DNA of 64,000 nucleotides, taken from NCBI GenBank assembly GCA_037013685.1, contig CM072894.1, forward strand, positions 25,729,529 to 25,793,528, in the 5' to 3' direction. Positions 13,101 to 24,526 of this stretch are shown here, piece after piece. The stretch's first letter is position 1. Every line of letters begins with the position of its first letter. The stretch is from Acridotheres tristis. Lineage: Eukaryota; Chordata; Aves; Passeriformes; Sturnidae. The translations under genes were made by a program, and so were the position numbers. Below the pieces are notes generated by a model. The model was not told the DNA's origin and searched no databases. It worked only from the letters and a program-made list of their open reading frames with translations.

Positions 13101-16100
13101 GCTTGGGCTTGTGGTTCTCTGAACTGTCTATTTACAGAGTTGTGGGTTCCTGCTCCCTTTTGGTCACACACTGACTCAACTGGAGGCTTGGGGAGTGCTC
13201 CTGTCCCAGCACCACCTCATGGCCTGCTCCTTCCAAGAAGACTTAAGCTGTCTCTCATGCTCCCTGGGACTCTGTCAGGCAGAAAAGAAGACTGAGCCCA
13301 GCTCTTCTTCATGAACTGTTGGGCTACTGACTAAATTAAGGTATGAATAAAAATAGCCTACGCCCATATCCTCCACCCACCTTGAGCTCTTTTAGAAACA
13401 GGGAAGAAAAAAAAAAATTACATTTATTGCTGCATTTTTGGACACCTGATCTGGAAGGTGGGCAGACTGAAAACACCTGCTGCACTGAGTCCTTAGGGAA
13501 GAAAGTCAGAGATGTTCATGTAGTCATTGTAAGGGACTGAAGTCCGAGATGGATGCTGCAGGATTTACAAGGCTCAGAGGCCTTTGGTTTGCCACTAAAG
13601 CCAGTGACTGGCACCTGGGCATCGTAAATATATCATGGAAGTCACTACCACATCAGATGCTCAAGGTTTCTTTGCATTTTGCTATGACACAAGTGACTTA
13701 ACATAAAAAGTCAATTAATGGAGGTAGGAATTCAGCATCAGTTAAAACCACACATTTCACAAATTTCAAGTTGCTCTAGCAGAAGTTGAAGACAGAAGTC
13801 TTCTGTCTCCTTGAACTTTGTCCTGACCTACATGCACAACATGACTTTTACTGGGAGTGACAGGGAGTGGACATCTAACAAACATTTCCCCAAAGTTAAA
13901 ATCTGTGCAACAGCCTTATTTCTCATTATATTTGTTCCAGCAGTTCACCAGGCTGTGGTCAATTTACTTAGCTGCTGTCCAGGAAATACAGGTAAATAGC
14001 ATGCAATCATAGTGATGATATTAAACAAAAGCACCTTTCCAGTGTGACTGCACACCGTTGGCAGTGCACATTTTGTGGTAGGGGAAATGCCTATGACCCG
14101 AGGAACATCTGAAGCTGAATGAAGCAAGAGCCCTTAGAAATGCAGTCTGAGCCATCATACCTGATGCTCAGTTTTTATGGCATTATGAAGAGACTATCTT
14201 TATCACACACACACACAAAATATAGGGGTACTGTGATGCCTAAACAACCGGTTATCTTAAATTTTCTCTAACCCTGACATCTGGAAAAAGCTGTGGCTGT
14301 ACATAGCATCTATTGCTAATTCTTTATGCAGTTCTAGCACCTCTCACCCTGAAGGACCAGACCCCTTGAACTCTGGCCTGTGACCACCTTCCCATTCGCC
14401 CCGAAAGACCACAGTAAATGAGGCCGTCTTAGAGAAGTCCAGCTGTGTGATAGCAGCTGCTGCCTTATGCTCCCCTAAAGGGAAAGTGGGGCCTGTTTTG
14501 GGGTGTGATGGGACCAAATGGATGCAGGCCTTGCATTTTCTCTCAGTGCCCTTCACTGTTCTTGTAGAGGTGGCCCTGCAGAAGAGGGTCCCAAAGGATG
14601 CAGCAGCCAAGTACAGCATCTGATGGAGTGAAAATATGTGCACAATTCAGAGCAAGTACCAGTTTACAATAACCTTTAGTAAAGAGGAACTGCGGAGAAT
14701 AAAACAACTAATTGGGTCTGTGTCAGGGTGCTTTAGTACCAATGATAAAATTTGGCCAAAGAAATGAAGCTCACACCTTTCTGTTGCACACAAATAAACC
14801 AATATTTCCTAGGGATCTTTCACAACCAGTATTGGTGAGGATTTATCACACATAATGTCCAAACCTGAATGCACCTGGCCCCGGTATGGGATCCTTAGTG
14901 ATTGTTTTTTGGGGTTTGGGTGGTTTTTTTAATATTCCATTTTCAGCTGGAAATTACTGATGTGACCAAAGTCCGATTCCTTTCAGCAGTTTCTCCCTTC
15001 CTCCCCCCACCTTTTCGCACTCCCTGAGGTCTGACCATCTGGAAATCCTCCTCCACCTCTTCATCATGTGTGAATTTCCACCTAGGGCTGAAAGTGTCAC
15101 TGTACTAAAGTGTGATGCATTAACACATTGAGGCAGAAAGCAGAGGGGAGTTGGGGATTATAACACTTCATGACCCACTCCGCAGTTGCTCTATGATTTA
15201 ATCATCTTTATCAGCTTGTATCCTTTTCTTTGTATCCCATATTTTCCCTGTATCCTTTATTAAAAAATTTCCATAATTAAAAAACCCTACGCTCTACACA
15301 AACACGTAGAGTGCAGAATCTTATATTGAAACTAGGATTGACTGAAAAAGGCAAATGTCTCAAGGAAAACATGCCTCACTCAAGCAATCTGGGGGACCTA
15401 GATCCCTCTTTCATAATGAAGCTGAATAATTATCCATATCTCTTATTGAAAACTTGGGTTTCTTCCTTCCAACTCTCATGCATATGATATGAAAAATATA
15501 TATGTGTCTCTTAAGTATAAGTAGTCATAATGTTGTACAGAAATGAAACAAACTCTGCAAACCAGGTACTGTGTTGGTTCATACTTTTGGTAGAGTGAAA
15601 TGGAAAATTCACTAGTTTGGAAGTCAGTTAGCTGCCTTGCCTTCTTCTAACTAAATAGTGAGGCTTATTATGCTTCAAATAAATATATATATGTATTTTG
15701 TGGCTTGGTTGCTGTAATCATCTTGGATGTAATAATGTTACTAGCCTCAGGGCTATATTTATTAAGATTTTAATTTAAAATCTTTCTGTCCTTCAGCATT
15801 TAAACAGAGGAAAACCCCATGTGGAGTAGCCAAAAAAAAAAAAGTTCATCCTTTTCTTTTTCATGCATTCCCCTCCCCTAGGCCCTCTCTCTCATCTTTT
15901 AAGCAAAAAACCCTAGAACAACACACTTTCCTGTTGCAGCTCTGCACCCTGCTAACACTTCAGTACCTGTGTAGGTTTTTTAGACCCAATGTCTGCTTAA
16001 CATAATCTATGTGCTTCTGGTCTTGCCATCTCTGAAGCAGTGGTTTGATTTCTTATCCTGGTATAATAGTATCACTATATTTCACAGTAATATTTATTCT

Positions 16101-19100
16101 TAATAATGTTCTTGCTAAGGATCTCAACCACAGCTGTAAACACTGAGGGGACAAGGCTATTACTCAGAAATGGCAAAGGGCTGTGGAGAAGTTTTAGGGT
16201 TATTCTTTATTAATAAGCTCCTCCACTTCTGAGAAGATCATGGCAGGGAAATAAGAGAACAAGAAGACCTGCTTGTAGCCTGGAAAGTGAAAAAGCTGTC
16301 ACAGTGTAAGTGCTTTTTCACATGTTTTGAAAGAAATGGCAGAGGTTAGCACCCAAGTTGTACAGCGTTTGCAGCCTGTTTTGTTTTAGTCCCACAGCAT
16401 ACCCAGGCACTGACTTATGACTGATAGATACTGAGCAGGGCAGAACGTGATTCAGAAATTTTTGTTAATAACCTTCTGTGATTTAGTGTGGCAGCAAAGG
16501 ACCTTTCTTGGAGCCAATGTCCACGCAGCAAATGTGGTGGGTGAGAGGTCTGAACATTCTGGCTCGAGGCCTGCAGTGGCTAAATAGCCCTGGGCAGATG
16601 AGCATGAGCCGTGTGGGGCAGCTCTCAGCTGAGATAAATCCATAGAGCTTCACTCACTGTGACAGTGCTGCTGTTCTGCCCCACTGGAAGAGCCTCCTTG
16701 CCTCAACTGGGGCACTTTGGTGCTCTTACAGCAGTGCTTCGATCCTGGCTCCAGCAGAGATTCAACCATATCACAATCATCTTTCAAATCTCACTCTGAC
16801 ATTCTTTTGCAAACAGCCGAACTGCACAACAGTTTTGGTTTAATATAATAAGATTCATGGAAACAAAACCGTGCAATTTAACTATGAACAGATTGAAAAT
16901 TACTTTTGACATACAGCACCAAGGCCATGCTGTTCGTGTCAAGATCCATGGAAAAGATGAATTCTTGTATGCCTCTTTTCTTTATTTCAAAGCAACTTAC
17001 AGAGAACTGAATGCTGTCATCCTAACTTACAGCTAGTGAAAATGGGATAAAGAGAGAGAAATTCAGGCCTAAGCCCAGGACTTCTGGCCACAGCCTCTCC
17101 ACGGGAAGTAGATGTAGATACTTCCTCTACATTGTGCTACTTTACTGTGAAAAATAAAAAAAATAAAGTAGCTTTTGTTCAGGTACTCAAGGAGCACTAG
17201 TGATTGTCTGTTGTGACGTGACTCATGTACTCCATTTCTCTTACTGCATCCCAAGCTACCAGCCATTTTTTCCTTCTGAGCTTCATTTAAAATTGGTGGG
17301 AAGCATCTCCATCTTGTCACCAGTCCCTGATAATCACTGCTTTTCTCAGGACAGCTGATTTTAACATTGCTCCATCGTAAAGTTCATTTTCTAGATCTAT
17401 CAGATACATCAGTCATGGGTGGATGTACAGAAGAAAAGCACCCGTGGACTTCTAAATGCACTGCCTCAGTAAGTAGCGTTCAAATTACAAAAAGTCAGGT
17501 TTTAACTATTTTGTTTACCACTTAAATGCAGATTTTATTTTTAACCACTTTGCTACTTTGCAAGCCTTTTGGTGTGAACTTAAACAAACATGAAAATCAT
17601 GTTCTTTACAGTATGTTAAAAGTGCTTATATGTTAAAAGTGCTCACCACAAAGCAGACACTTCTTTGTTGGGCAACCAGCACAGCTTTTTCATGTTCTCT
17701 GTGTGTCCTTACCCGCCCCAACCTATTTAGGTCAATACAAGCAACTTCAGAGGAAGTTACTGCATGGTTATAAGGCTACGGCTTTGGACTGCAGAGGACA
17801 CACTGTGCAAGGAAAACAAGAATACTCTGGGCCGTCAACAAGCAGCGGAAAGCTCTTGAATAGCACAGGGGATATCCACCCGATGGTGTTTGGTCCCTTT
17901 ACTCTGGAGATTGGAGCAGATCCCTGCAGTCAGCCCTTTTGGCAAAGGGACACTGCTGTGTGTGGAGACCTGCCTGAGGCAGGGACCTGACTGCACCGCA
18001 CCACGGGCACGAAATTCAGCCACGCTTCCTTCCCCACAGTGAACCCGGGGCTCGGCTGCACACCTTCCCAGGGCATGGAGGGGTCCCTGAAGCGGATCAA
18101 TCAGTCAACACATTGCCCATGAAGCATGGCAAGGTAGCCGAGGTGAGGGGAGTGGGACTCCAGCCGCGCTGAACAGGTGCAGTGGGAGCAGGAGGCTGAG
18201 GCTGTAAGTATATCCCTGCCACCCTGTCCTGCTGTCTCCCCCATGTTCCCCATCCTGCCTGACACTTGTGCTGAAAGTTGGCATTCAATATGTGCTCTTC
18301 AAAACCTGTTGAGGGCTCTGCTGTATTTCTCTGTGACTCATCTTTCAGATTTTCATTGTACCTGCTTTAGACGAAGAGTTCCCAGTTTGGTCAGGTCTTT
18401 TGTTTCTGTCTGCTAAACCCCTCTTTTTCCAAGTGCTGTTCAGAGTAAGACCAGTTCTTTTAGAGAGCAAATCTCTGTTAACAAAAAGTTTTCTATTAAA
18501 GAAGCACGGGCAGGAGCAAAGAAGCCAGATTAACCTCTTAGTGTTCTTATTTTTTCATGAGTTACATCTTACATCTACCTTTGGGAGTTCAGAAAACGTC
18601 TAGATCATTCAGTACGGCATTTACCTATCTGATTTTCAATAGGACTTTAATTTTACATAGAATTATGCTGGTTTTGAAACATCCACTTTCTTTGTCACAG
18701 TTGTTCAAGAAGTAATTTTGTGTAGTGAGGAATGAGTCTGATTACGGATACATAATTTCATCTGAAGCTAAAGAATGTAATGAATACAAATTCCAGATAG
18801 AGCACAGCACTCCCAGCCTGCCCCTGTATCCCTGTGTCTCAGTTTCTCTGTATTTCCTGCAAGATGACAATGGCCACCTTGTAAAAAGCTCTTTCAGATA
18901 TGAGGCAGAAATATATACTTCAAGGTCTAGCCTTGAAACTTCTGTGGGATAGCAATGCTCTTCTGAAGTGCCATTTAAAACAGATTGCGTTTCACTACGT
19001 GCAAAAATCCCCCATATAGATGCAGCTATATGAGCAAAAAAAAAGTGCTTTTGCCAGTATAGCCTATTTTATTTGGAAAACGCTTGCAGAAAAAGATGCT

Positions 19101-19280
19101 TGTGCTAGTAAAACTTGTATTTGCTGGTTATCAAAGGGGAAGCATTTCTAGTGCAAACCAGGCCTCTCATATGTGAAGCTTTTGCCATCGTGACAGTACA
19201 GAAAATTCTACCTCAAAGGGATTAATAAGGTTACCTAATAGATATTATTAATGGTTTAAGAGCATAAAAGGTGCTTTAGC
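7131..19280. other. Intergenic, RALB to INHBB (5' part)
   Basis: I see no protein-coding gene or clear interspersed repeat here. ORFs are short (123 codons or fewer), on both strands, and resemble no known protein. There is a short (CA)n tract at about 14203-14217 and a near-perfect 17-bp tandem pair (TATGTTAAAAGTGCT) at 17612-17643. The block at about 15100-15320 is repeat-free, AT-rich and contains motifs such as TTTAATCATC and CCATAATTAAA. It could be a conserved non-coding element but cannot be tested from one sequence. Confidence 0.7.
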
Positions 19281-19284
19281 TAAA

Positions 19285-19352
19285 GGTGAAGGGCTAGATC
19301 CTTCGCTAATGTAAATTGTTCACGGTCCCACTGAGGGCATGGTGGAAACACA
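19285..19352 (+). repeat. Fragment of ancient palindromic amniote repeat
   Basis: GGCTAGATCCTTCGCTAATG, then TAAATTG and TCCCACTGAGGGCATGG, resembles a common, unnamed (to me) repeat in turtle, crocodile and bird DNA. That repeat carries words like 'CAGATCCTCAGCTGGTGTAA' and 'CTCCACTGAAGTCAATGG'. The match is by eye and the copy is diverged. Confidence 0.4.
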
Positions 19353-19494
19353 GGGCACTGAGGGAGCTTCCTTGTGTCATTGCTGCCTGCTCAGTTTCTA
19401 GCTCAGGGCTGCACTGACTGGGCTCTCCAAGAGTGGAGAAAATGTGCATAAGCGAATATATAGGTTATAAAGAAAGAAAGAGTTGTATTTAGGA

Positions 19495-19577
19495 AGACCC
19501 TGTTTGAGCAGGGACGTGGGATCAGATGACCCCACGGGTGGTCCCTTCCAACCTGACCTGTTCCATGATTCTGCAGC
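19495..19577 (+). mobile_element. CR1 LINE 3' end fragment
   Basis: A short, 5'-truncated CR1 (chicken repeat 1) 3' terminus. It contains TGAGCAGGGACGTGGGATCA, GATGACC, GTCCCTTCCAACCTGACCTG and TTCCATGATTCTG, the classic CR1 3' block plus its terminal short repeat. CR1 copies usually lack target-site duplications and are truncated in this way. Confidence 0.8.
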
Positions 19578-21339
19578 AGTTGGATGTCCCAGGAACATGC
19601 CAATTTACACTGCCTGAGGATGTCAGTTTATACTGTTTTCATTATACTAGTAGCTTTTTATAGGCATCAGATTCCAGTCATGAGACTTGATGATTCTACA
19701 GAAAATGCCCTCCGACGCTGTACTTTCTCACAGCAGGGCTCCCTGGCTAATCGTGTGCTTGCCCATCAAGCACAAATCCCAGCCATTTCCTTCCAAGTTT
19801 TCTCCTGCATTTAATGTATGGAAAAGCATGACCCTGAATCAGATGAATAGCAGCCGGTTTGAGAAGGTGTGTGTGAAAATGTATCCTCACGCAGATGAGC
19901 TCAGAACAAATAGAATAGAGAGGAGGAGGGGAAGAGAGCAGAGTGGGGGGAGTGTGAAGCTACCCTTTCCCTGATAGTTCAGCCACTGTGTGTAAGCAAC
20001 AAGTTTATGCCCAAGGGAAAGAAGTGAAAGCCGAGGAAATCTTAAAATTAACAGAGCTTTATGGCTCAATCAATAGGCCATGCTCCCTGAGCAAGATTAG
20101 AAATCAGATGGCACATTTCTTTCTGTTAACCCTGTTTGCTCTCGCCGAAGGCTCTTCTGCCTGAAAGCAGCTGAGGTTTGATTAAGTTCTTCTCTAGGAG
20201 GAAGCCAGAGAAAGTCCATTGTGTGAGAACTGCCTCCAGAATGCTGTGTTGGACACACTTTAAATAACAATAGAGGTTATTAGAGTATTAGTTTGTTAGT
20301 AATTGTAAGAGAAGATAAGTCTTCCCAATATTTGAATATGCAAAATGGCTTTGGCTGAGAAAGGGAGGAAAAAATCAAAAGCCAAAACATGCCACTACAG
20401 TGAGTAACAGGGATGATTAAAAATTCCCATATGTAAAAAAGAAAACCTTTACCTTGTTTTACTGCTGGAAATACTTTCCCAGATTTGTTACCCCCATCAA
20501 ACTCATGATATTTTTCCTCTTCGGCATTTTCACTGGGGCAATGAAATAGTTTTTTCCAAGGGGAGACGGACCGTGTTTACAGCTATTTCTTGTTTGACAG
20601 TGACCTCTATGAACCAGTCATCACTGCTCTGCCTGTTGTTTTCTTGTTAGCTCTTTGCTGTCAAATTAATTACTGTGAAGTACTAAGCTTGTTGCATTCA
20701 CGTGCTCTTATTAGCTCACAGGATGTCAGAGTGATTGGATTTTTAGCATTATTTCTTTTTTTACATTCCAGGCTTTCCATTCAAAACCTGTTACTGGCAG
20801 GGAGGAAATACTGTACCTAATTCTCATCAGGGTAGCTCCAGTGATGCTGAGGATTTACAAAGCTGTATATGCAACTAGACTTTGTTTATATTAAATCCAA
20901 CATGAACAATTAGATTGGGATTGCAATGTGATTTTGAAGCACAGCATGGCATGTCTTTCTTTTGCAGTATTGAACAAGAAAGAAAATATTTATGATGAGA
21001 ATAGCATTCGTCCCCTTCATTCTTAAATCACAGTAATGAGCTGATCCTCCACTTGACCCTCTTCACACTCCTGAGTTGCTTGTATTAGTGACAGCTAACA
21101 ACGCTCATGTGAGTGAAGTCCAGGGATCTATAAGTTTTATTCTTTTCTTCTTCTACAAAATTAAACGAGCAGAAGGGACTTCTTTGCTGTCATGCTTCAA
21201 ATTTGTGGGTCCTGCATCTGCCCCTTGAAAAGCACCATCTGGCTCGGTGAAAAAGATGAAGGTCTTGAGAGTTGTCTTCATTCCTGAAGGTAGATTTCTC
21301 TTTGTCATTTATTTAAAAAAGGGAGTAAGTAGATAGGAT
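19578..21339. other. Intergenic upstream of the INHBB CpG island
   Basis: I see no gene or repeat here. About 20080-20480 and 20960-21300 are repeat-free with many AT-rich transcription-factor-like words (for example TTTAAATAACAATAG, GTTAGTAATTG). They are plausible distal regulatory DNA for INHBB, on general grounds only. Confidence 0.5.
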
Positions 21340-21541
21340 TAGAAGGGCCGGTAGCCCCGCTGCCCGGGCAGGAGGCTCAGCCCCAGGTGCTCCTTCGCCC
21401 AGCGCAGAGCTCCGGCTCCAGCGCGCACCGCCCGCTGCCCAGCCCCAGCCCCTCGCCTCTGCGGCACCTGACAGCCCGGAAACCTCCCAACCCCCCACGG
21501 CCGGGTCCTCCCGTGCGTCGGAGAGTTCGCCCGGGACGCCG

Positions 21542-21595
21542 GCTGTCCCCGTCCCGCTGTCCCCGTCCCGCTGTCCCCGTCCCGCTGTCCCGGTG
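21542..21595. repeat. 14-bp minisatellite, about 3.5 copies
   Basis: Three head-to-tail units of GCTGTCCCCGTCCC starting at 21542, 21556 and 21570, plus a partial fourth ending near 21595. The full units look identical, so the expansion may be recent or gene-converted. Confidence 0.9.
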
Positions 21596-21749
21596 ACCCC
21601 GCCCGGCCCCGCCGCCGCTTCTCCGCGCGGCCCAGAGGGGGCGCCCTCGGCCCAGGCTTCCCCGGTGGCGGCGGCGCGCGCGGGCCCCGCGCAGGTGAGC
21701 GCGGCCCCGAGGGGGGCCCGGCCCGGGGTGGGGGAGCGGAGCGGCCGCG

Positions 21750-21819
21750 GTGACACCTCGCCCGTGACACCTCGCCCGTGACGCCTCGCCCGTGACGCCT
21801 CGCCCGTGATGCCTCGGCG
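21750..21819. repeat. 14-bp minisatellite, 5 copies
   Basis: Five units of the form GTGACRCCTCGCCC start at 21750, 21764, 21778, 21792 and 21806. Units 1-2 carry ACACC, units 3-4 ACGCC, and unit 5 is diverged (GTGATGCCTCGGCG). The period matches the other minisatellite about 150 bp upstream, but the unit sequence differs. Confidence 0.9.
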
Positions 21820-22405
21820 CTGCCGCGGCCGCCGATGTGCGCTGGGCTTCTCTCCTCGCCCCCCGTCCCTGGCCGCTCGCCCCCGGGCAGGGCGTCTGGC
21901 GGGAGCCGGGTGGGAATCTCTCCGGACCCCTGCGAGGGCTGTCACAGCCATCCATCCTCATTGCCTCGGTGCCCGCTCCCCCCCGCCCCCGCCGAAGCCC
22001 GGCGCTGCCCCGCGAAGGCGCGCAGGAAATCCCGCTCCCCGGGCGCGGGCCAGGGCGGGCGCTGCTGCCGGCTCCCCGCCACGGCTGCGGGAGCGCGGCG
22101 GTCCCGTTATTTCCCCTCCCGGCTCCCCTCGGCCGCCGCCCCGGTCCCCCTCCCCCTGCTGCCTCCGACAGGCTCCGCGTCCCTCCTGCCCCACGGAAAA
22201 CACACAGAGTCCCCGGCACCCGCCCCGGCTACCCGGCCCATTCAAACAAACAAACAGAAACCCGCCCCGTCGCAAAGCCAACCGACGGTAAACTTTCTAA
22301 TGACTTCTTCTTTCAAGTGCTTAAAAGGCAAGGAGCACCGGGGGAGGGGAAGAAGGGGGCATCCATCTCCCACCCGGGGCGGGCAAAGCTGCCGCCGCTC
22401 GGGGT

Positions 22406-22427
22406 CTGTCCGTCCGTCCGTCCGTCC
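22406..22427. repeat. Short (GTCC)n tract
   Basis: About five GTCC units in the CpG island, a simple tetranucleotide repeat. Confidence 0.8.
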
Positions 22428-22639
22428 TGCCGGACGACGGGACAGGGACGCGAGCCGGTGTGCGGTGGGTGTGTTTGCAGGAACAGGGAGGGAGGGAGGG
22501 GACGGGGGGAGTTAAAGAAACAGCATAGTTAATATTTCCACATCAGGAAGTTACTGTAATAGCCCAGGGGGCAAAAGACTTAACTTAATCTCCTAAATAG
22601 TGAGGAGCCCATGGCGTCTCTGTTATAGGTTGGAGTTCC

Positions 22640-22666
22640 CACGTGGTTTTAACTCCTGTATAAAAG
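22640..22666 (+). promoter_or_regulatory. Candidate upstream INHBB promoter (E-box and TATA)
   Basis: CACGTG (22640-22645) lies 13 nt upstream of TATAAAAG (22659-22666), at the AT-rich dip of the CpG island. Initiation would be expected near 22690. The flanking 22520-22700 is AT-rich and repeat-free, which suits a conserved core. In rat, two INHBB mRNAs with different 5' starts have been reported, and this element could serve the longer class. That link is inference. Confidence 0.4.
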
Positions 22667-22804
22667 TTTCAGTAGAAAGTGCCACAATGTCGTGATTTTG
22701 CAGGGGGGAAAAATTAGCAGGAGGAGATCAGAGAAGATAAACGAGGAGCAAGCAGCTTCCCCGAGACCTTTTACTGCGGATCCGAGAGGGAACATCAGAC
22801 GCGT

Positions 22805-22888
22805 AAAAAAAGAAAAACAAAAAAACAAAAACAAAAACCAAAAAGCCAAACAAAACAAAAAACCCCAAACAAAACAAAACACAGCGTT
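22805..22888. repeat. A-rich low-complexity tract
   Basis: A run of A interrupted by single C, G or CC (AAAAACAAAAACC-like words) on the plus strand inside the CpG island. It would lie in the 5' UTR of any transcript from the upstream promoter. It could be the remains of a poly(A) tail or simple expansion; no element body is visible before it. Confidence 0.75.
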
Positions 22889-22949
22889 CAAGCCAGCACA
22901 AGGCGAGCGAAAGATCAAAAAGACGCAGAGAGGGAGACAGATTAACTGG

Positions 22950-23022
22950 AGCAGCAGCAGCAGCAACAACAACAAAAATCACACTTAAAATAATAATAAC
23001 AATAATAATAATAAAACCCAAA
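22950..23022. repeat. Trinucleotide tracts (AGC)n, (AAC)n, (AAT)n
   Basis: Adjacent short microsatellites: GCAGCAGCAGCAGC, then AACAACAAC, then after a short gap AATAATAACAATAATAATAA. They fall in the predicted long INHBB leader and are likely length-variable. Confidence 0.8.
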
Positions 23023-23531
23023 CCACCAACAAGGGAGATATTGTTTAAAAGAGCAAGCGAGGGAGCGAGCCGAAGAGCTGGTCTGACCGAGTGGATCCGT
23101 GCAGCTTCTCCTGGGATCGCCGGGATCGCGCCGCTTCCCCGCTCCGCTCCGCTCCGCGCCGCGCAGCGTGCGCTGCCCTGCCCGCGGCGGGGGTCCCCGG
23201 GCTCCGCCACCGCATCCGCGCCGGACTCCGGACCCTCCGCGCTGCTTCGAAAATAAAAGCATCTCGCTAATAATAAGCGGGACGGTGGGGGAAGAAGACT
23301 CGCAACAGTGGAGCTGCCAGCCGCGCACCCCCTGGCCGCCGCCCCCGGCTCCCTCCCCAGCTATGCTCCGGGTCAACTTTGATGGCACGTTGAGAAGCAG
23401 CGGGCGCTGAAGGGGGACAACCGAGCGGCGCGAAGCCGACCTGCTCAGAGACCTGCACCCACGGATTGTCTTGCGGGGGCGGAGTGGGCGGGGGGGGTAC
23501 AAGTGGCATTTCTCCCCCCCTCCTTCCAGGC

Positions 23532-23554
23532 TATAAATTGGATTGTATATAAAT
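23532..23554 (+). promoter_or_regulatory. Candidate proximal INHBB promoter (double TATA)
   Basis: TATAAAT (23532-23538) and TATATAAAT (23546-23554) stand out as AT-rich islands in very GC-rich DNA. Initiation would be expected near 23565-23580, giving a leader of about 550 nt before the INHBB start codon. Use of either box is inferred. Confidence 0.5.
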
Positions 23555-23584
23555 CTGCTTCGTTTATCTCCCTGACCCCCCTCA

Positions 23585-23599
23585 ATGACGCTGGACTAG
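23585..23599 (+). other. Upstream ORF 1 in INHBB leader
   Basis: ATG ACG CTG GAC TAG, a four-codon uORF just after the predicted proximal start site. It is included in the mRNA only if initiation is upstream of 23585. Confidence 0.35.
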
Positions 23600-23642
23600 A
23601 GAGCTCCTCTCCGCGGCCCGCCCGGACCTGCCGAAGCGAGCG

Positions 23643-23681
23643 ATGGACCACGAGCGGCTGCGCCCGGGGATGCCCCTCTGA
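23643..23681 (+). other. Upstream ORF 2 in INHBB leader
   Basis: A 12-codon uORF (MDHERLRPGMPL, then TGA) about 440 nt before the INHBB ATG. The context CGATGG is moderate: +4 is G, and -3 is G in AGCGATGG. It could damp INHBB translation. No conservation data are available here. Confidence 0.35.
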
Positions 23682-24123
23682 AGCGACGCGGGGCACCGGG
23701 GCAGAGCGGCGCCGCCTCTCCCCTGCTCCCCGGATCCCCTCGCACCTCCGGCTCGCTCCCCGCTCCCCCTCCCTCCTCCCCGGGCTCCGCAGCCACCCCC
23801 TCACCTGCTGCCGTCCCCCTCCCCCGTGGAGCCGGGCTCTCTCCGTGCACGCCAAGCCTGTTCCCCCCCCCCCCCGCCGCCAACTTCGCCCTCGGTGCCT
23901 GCGCGTGCAGCCTCCCCCTCCGCCTCCCCGGCGGCACACGCCGCTTCCCCGGGCGCCCCCTCCCTCCGCCGCGGCTCCCCCCCTGCGCGGAGCGGTTGCG
24001 GCCCCCCAGCTTGGCTGCCACCGCCCCCTCCGCGCCGCGGAGCGCTCGGAGCGGCGCTGCCTGCAGACGGGCTCCCTGCGGCGCTCCGGGGCGGCCCCCA
24101 GCTCGGCCCCCCGCTCCTCCGCC

Positions 24124-24526
24124 ATGGACGGGGCGGCTCGCCGGGGGGTGCTGGCCGCGCTGCTGGCCTGCGGGCTGCTCCTGCTGGGCGCCGCGGCCAC
24201 CCCGACCCCGCCGGCCCCCGCCGGCGGCTCCCCGCAGGACACATGCACCTCCTGCGGCTTCCGGCGGCCCGAGGAGCCGGGCAAGGTGGACGGGGATTTC
24301 CTGGAGGCGGTGAAGAGGCACATCCTGAGCCGGCTGCAGATGCGGGACCGGCCCAACATCACGCACGCCGTGCCCAAGGCGGCCATGGTCACGGCGCTGC
24401 GCAAGCTGCACGCCGGCAAGGTGCGGGAGGACGGCCGCGTGGAGATCCCCAGCCTGGACGGGCAGGCGAGCGCCGGGCCCCCGGCCCACGACCCGGTCTC
24501 CGAGATCATCAGCTTCGCCGAGACAG
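24124..24526 (+). CDS. INHBB: INHBB exon 1: inhibin/activin beta-B precursor, N-terminal part
   Basis: This exon encodes the signal peptide and first part of the prodomain of the inhibin beta-B chain. The beta-B chain forms activin B as a homodimer or inhibin B with the alpha chain, and regulates FSH secretion and many developmental processes. The ATG has a strong context (GCCATGG). Residues 1-8 are polar/basic and 9-25 are a hydrophobic core (VLAALLACGLLLLGAAA), so cleavage is likely near 25. A short Pro-rich linker follows, then CTSC (41-44) and the conserved prodomain block around FLEAVKRHILSRLQM. N78-I-T is an N-glycosylation sequon. The exon ends in phase 1 at G24526 with a GT donor. The linker is shorter than in the human protein as I recall it. 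No in-frame stop precedes the ATG back to at least 23503, but there is no in-frame upstream ATG either. Confidence 0.96.

Noticed and set aside
21313..22532. Long ORFs on both strands (up to 280 codons) in the CpG island
   Set aside because: They overlap each other in several frames, are rich in Arg, Pro, Gly and Ala as GC-rich DNA dictates, span the minisatellites and show no known domain.
23445..24509. 354-codon minus-strand ORF opposite INHBB exon 1
   Set aside because: It is the antisense shadow of INHBB exon 1 and its GC-rich leader; composition explains the lack of stops.
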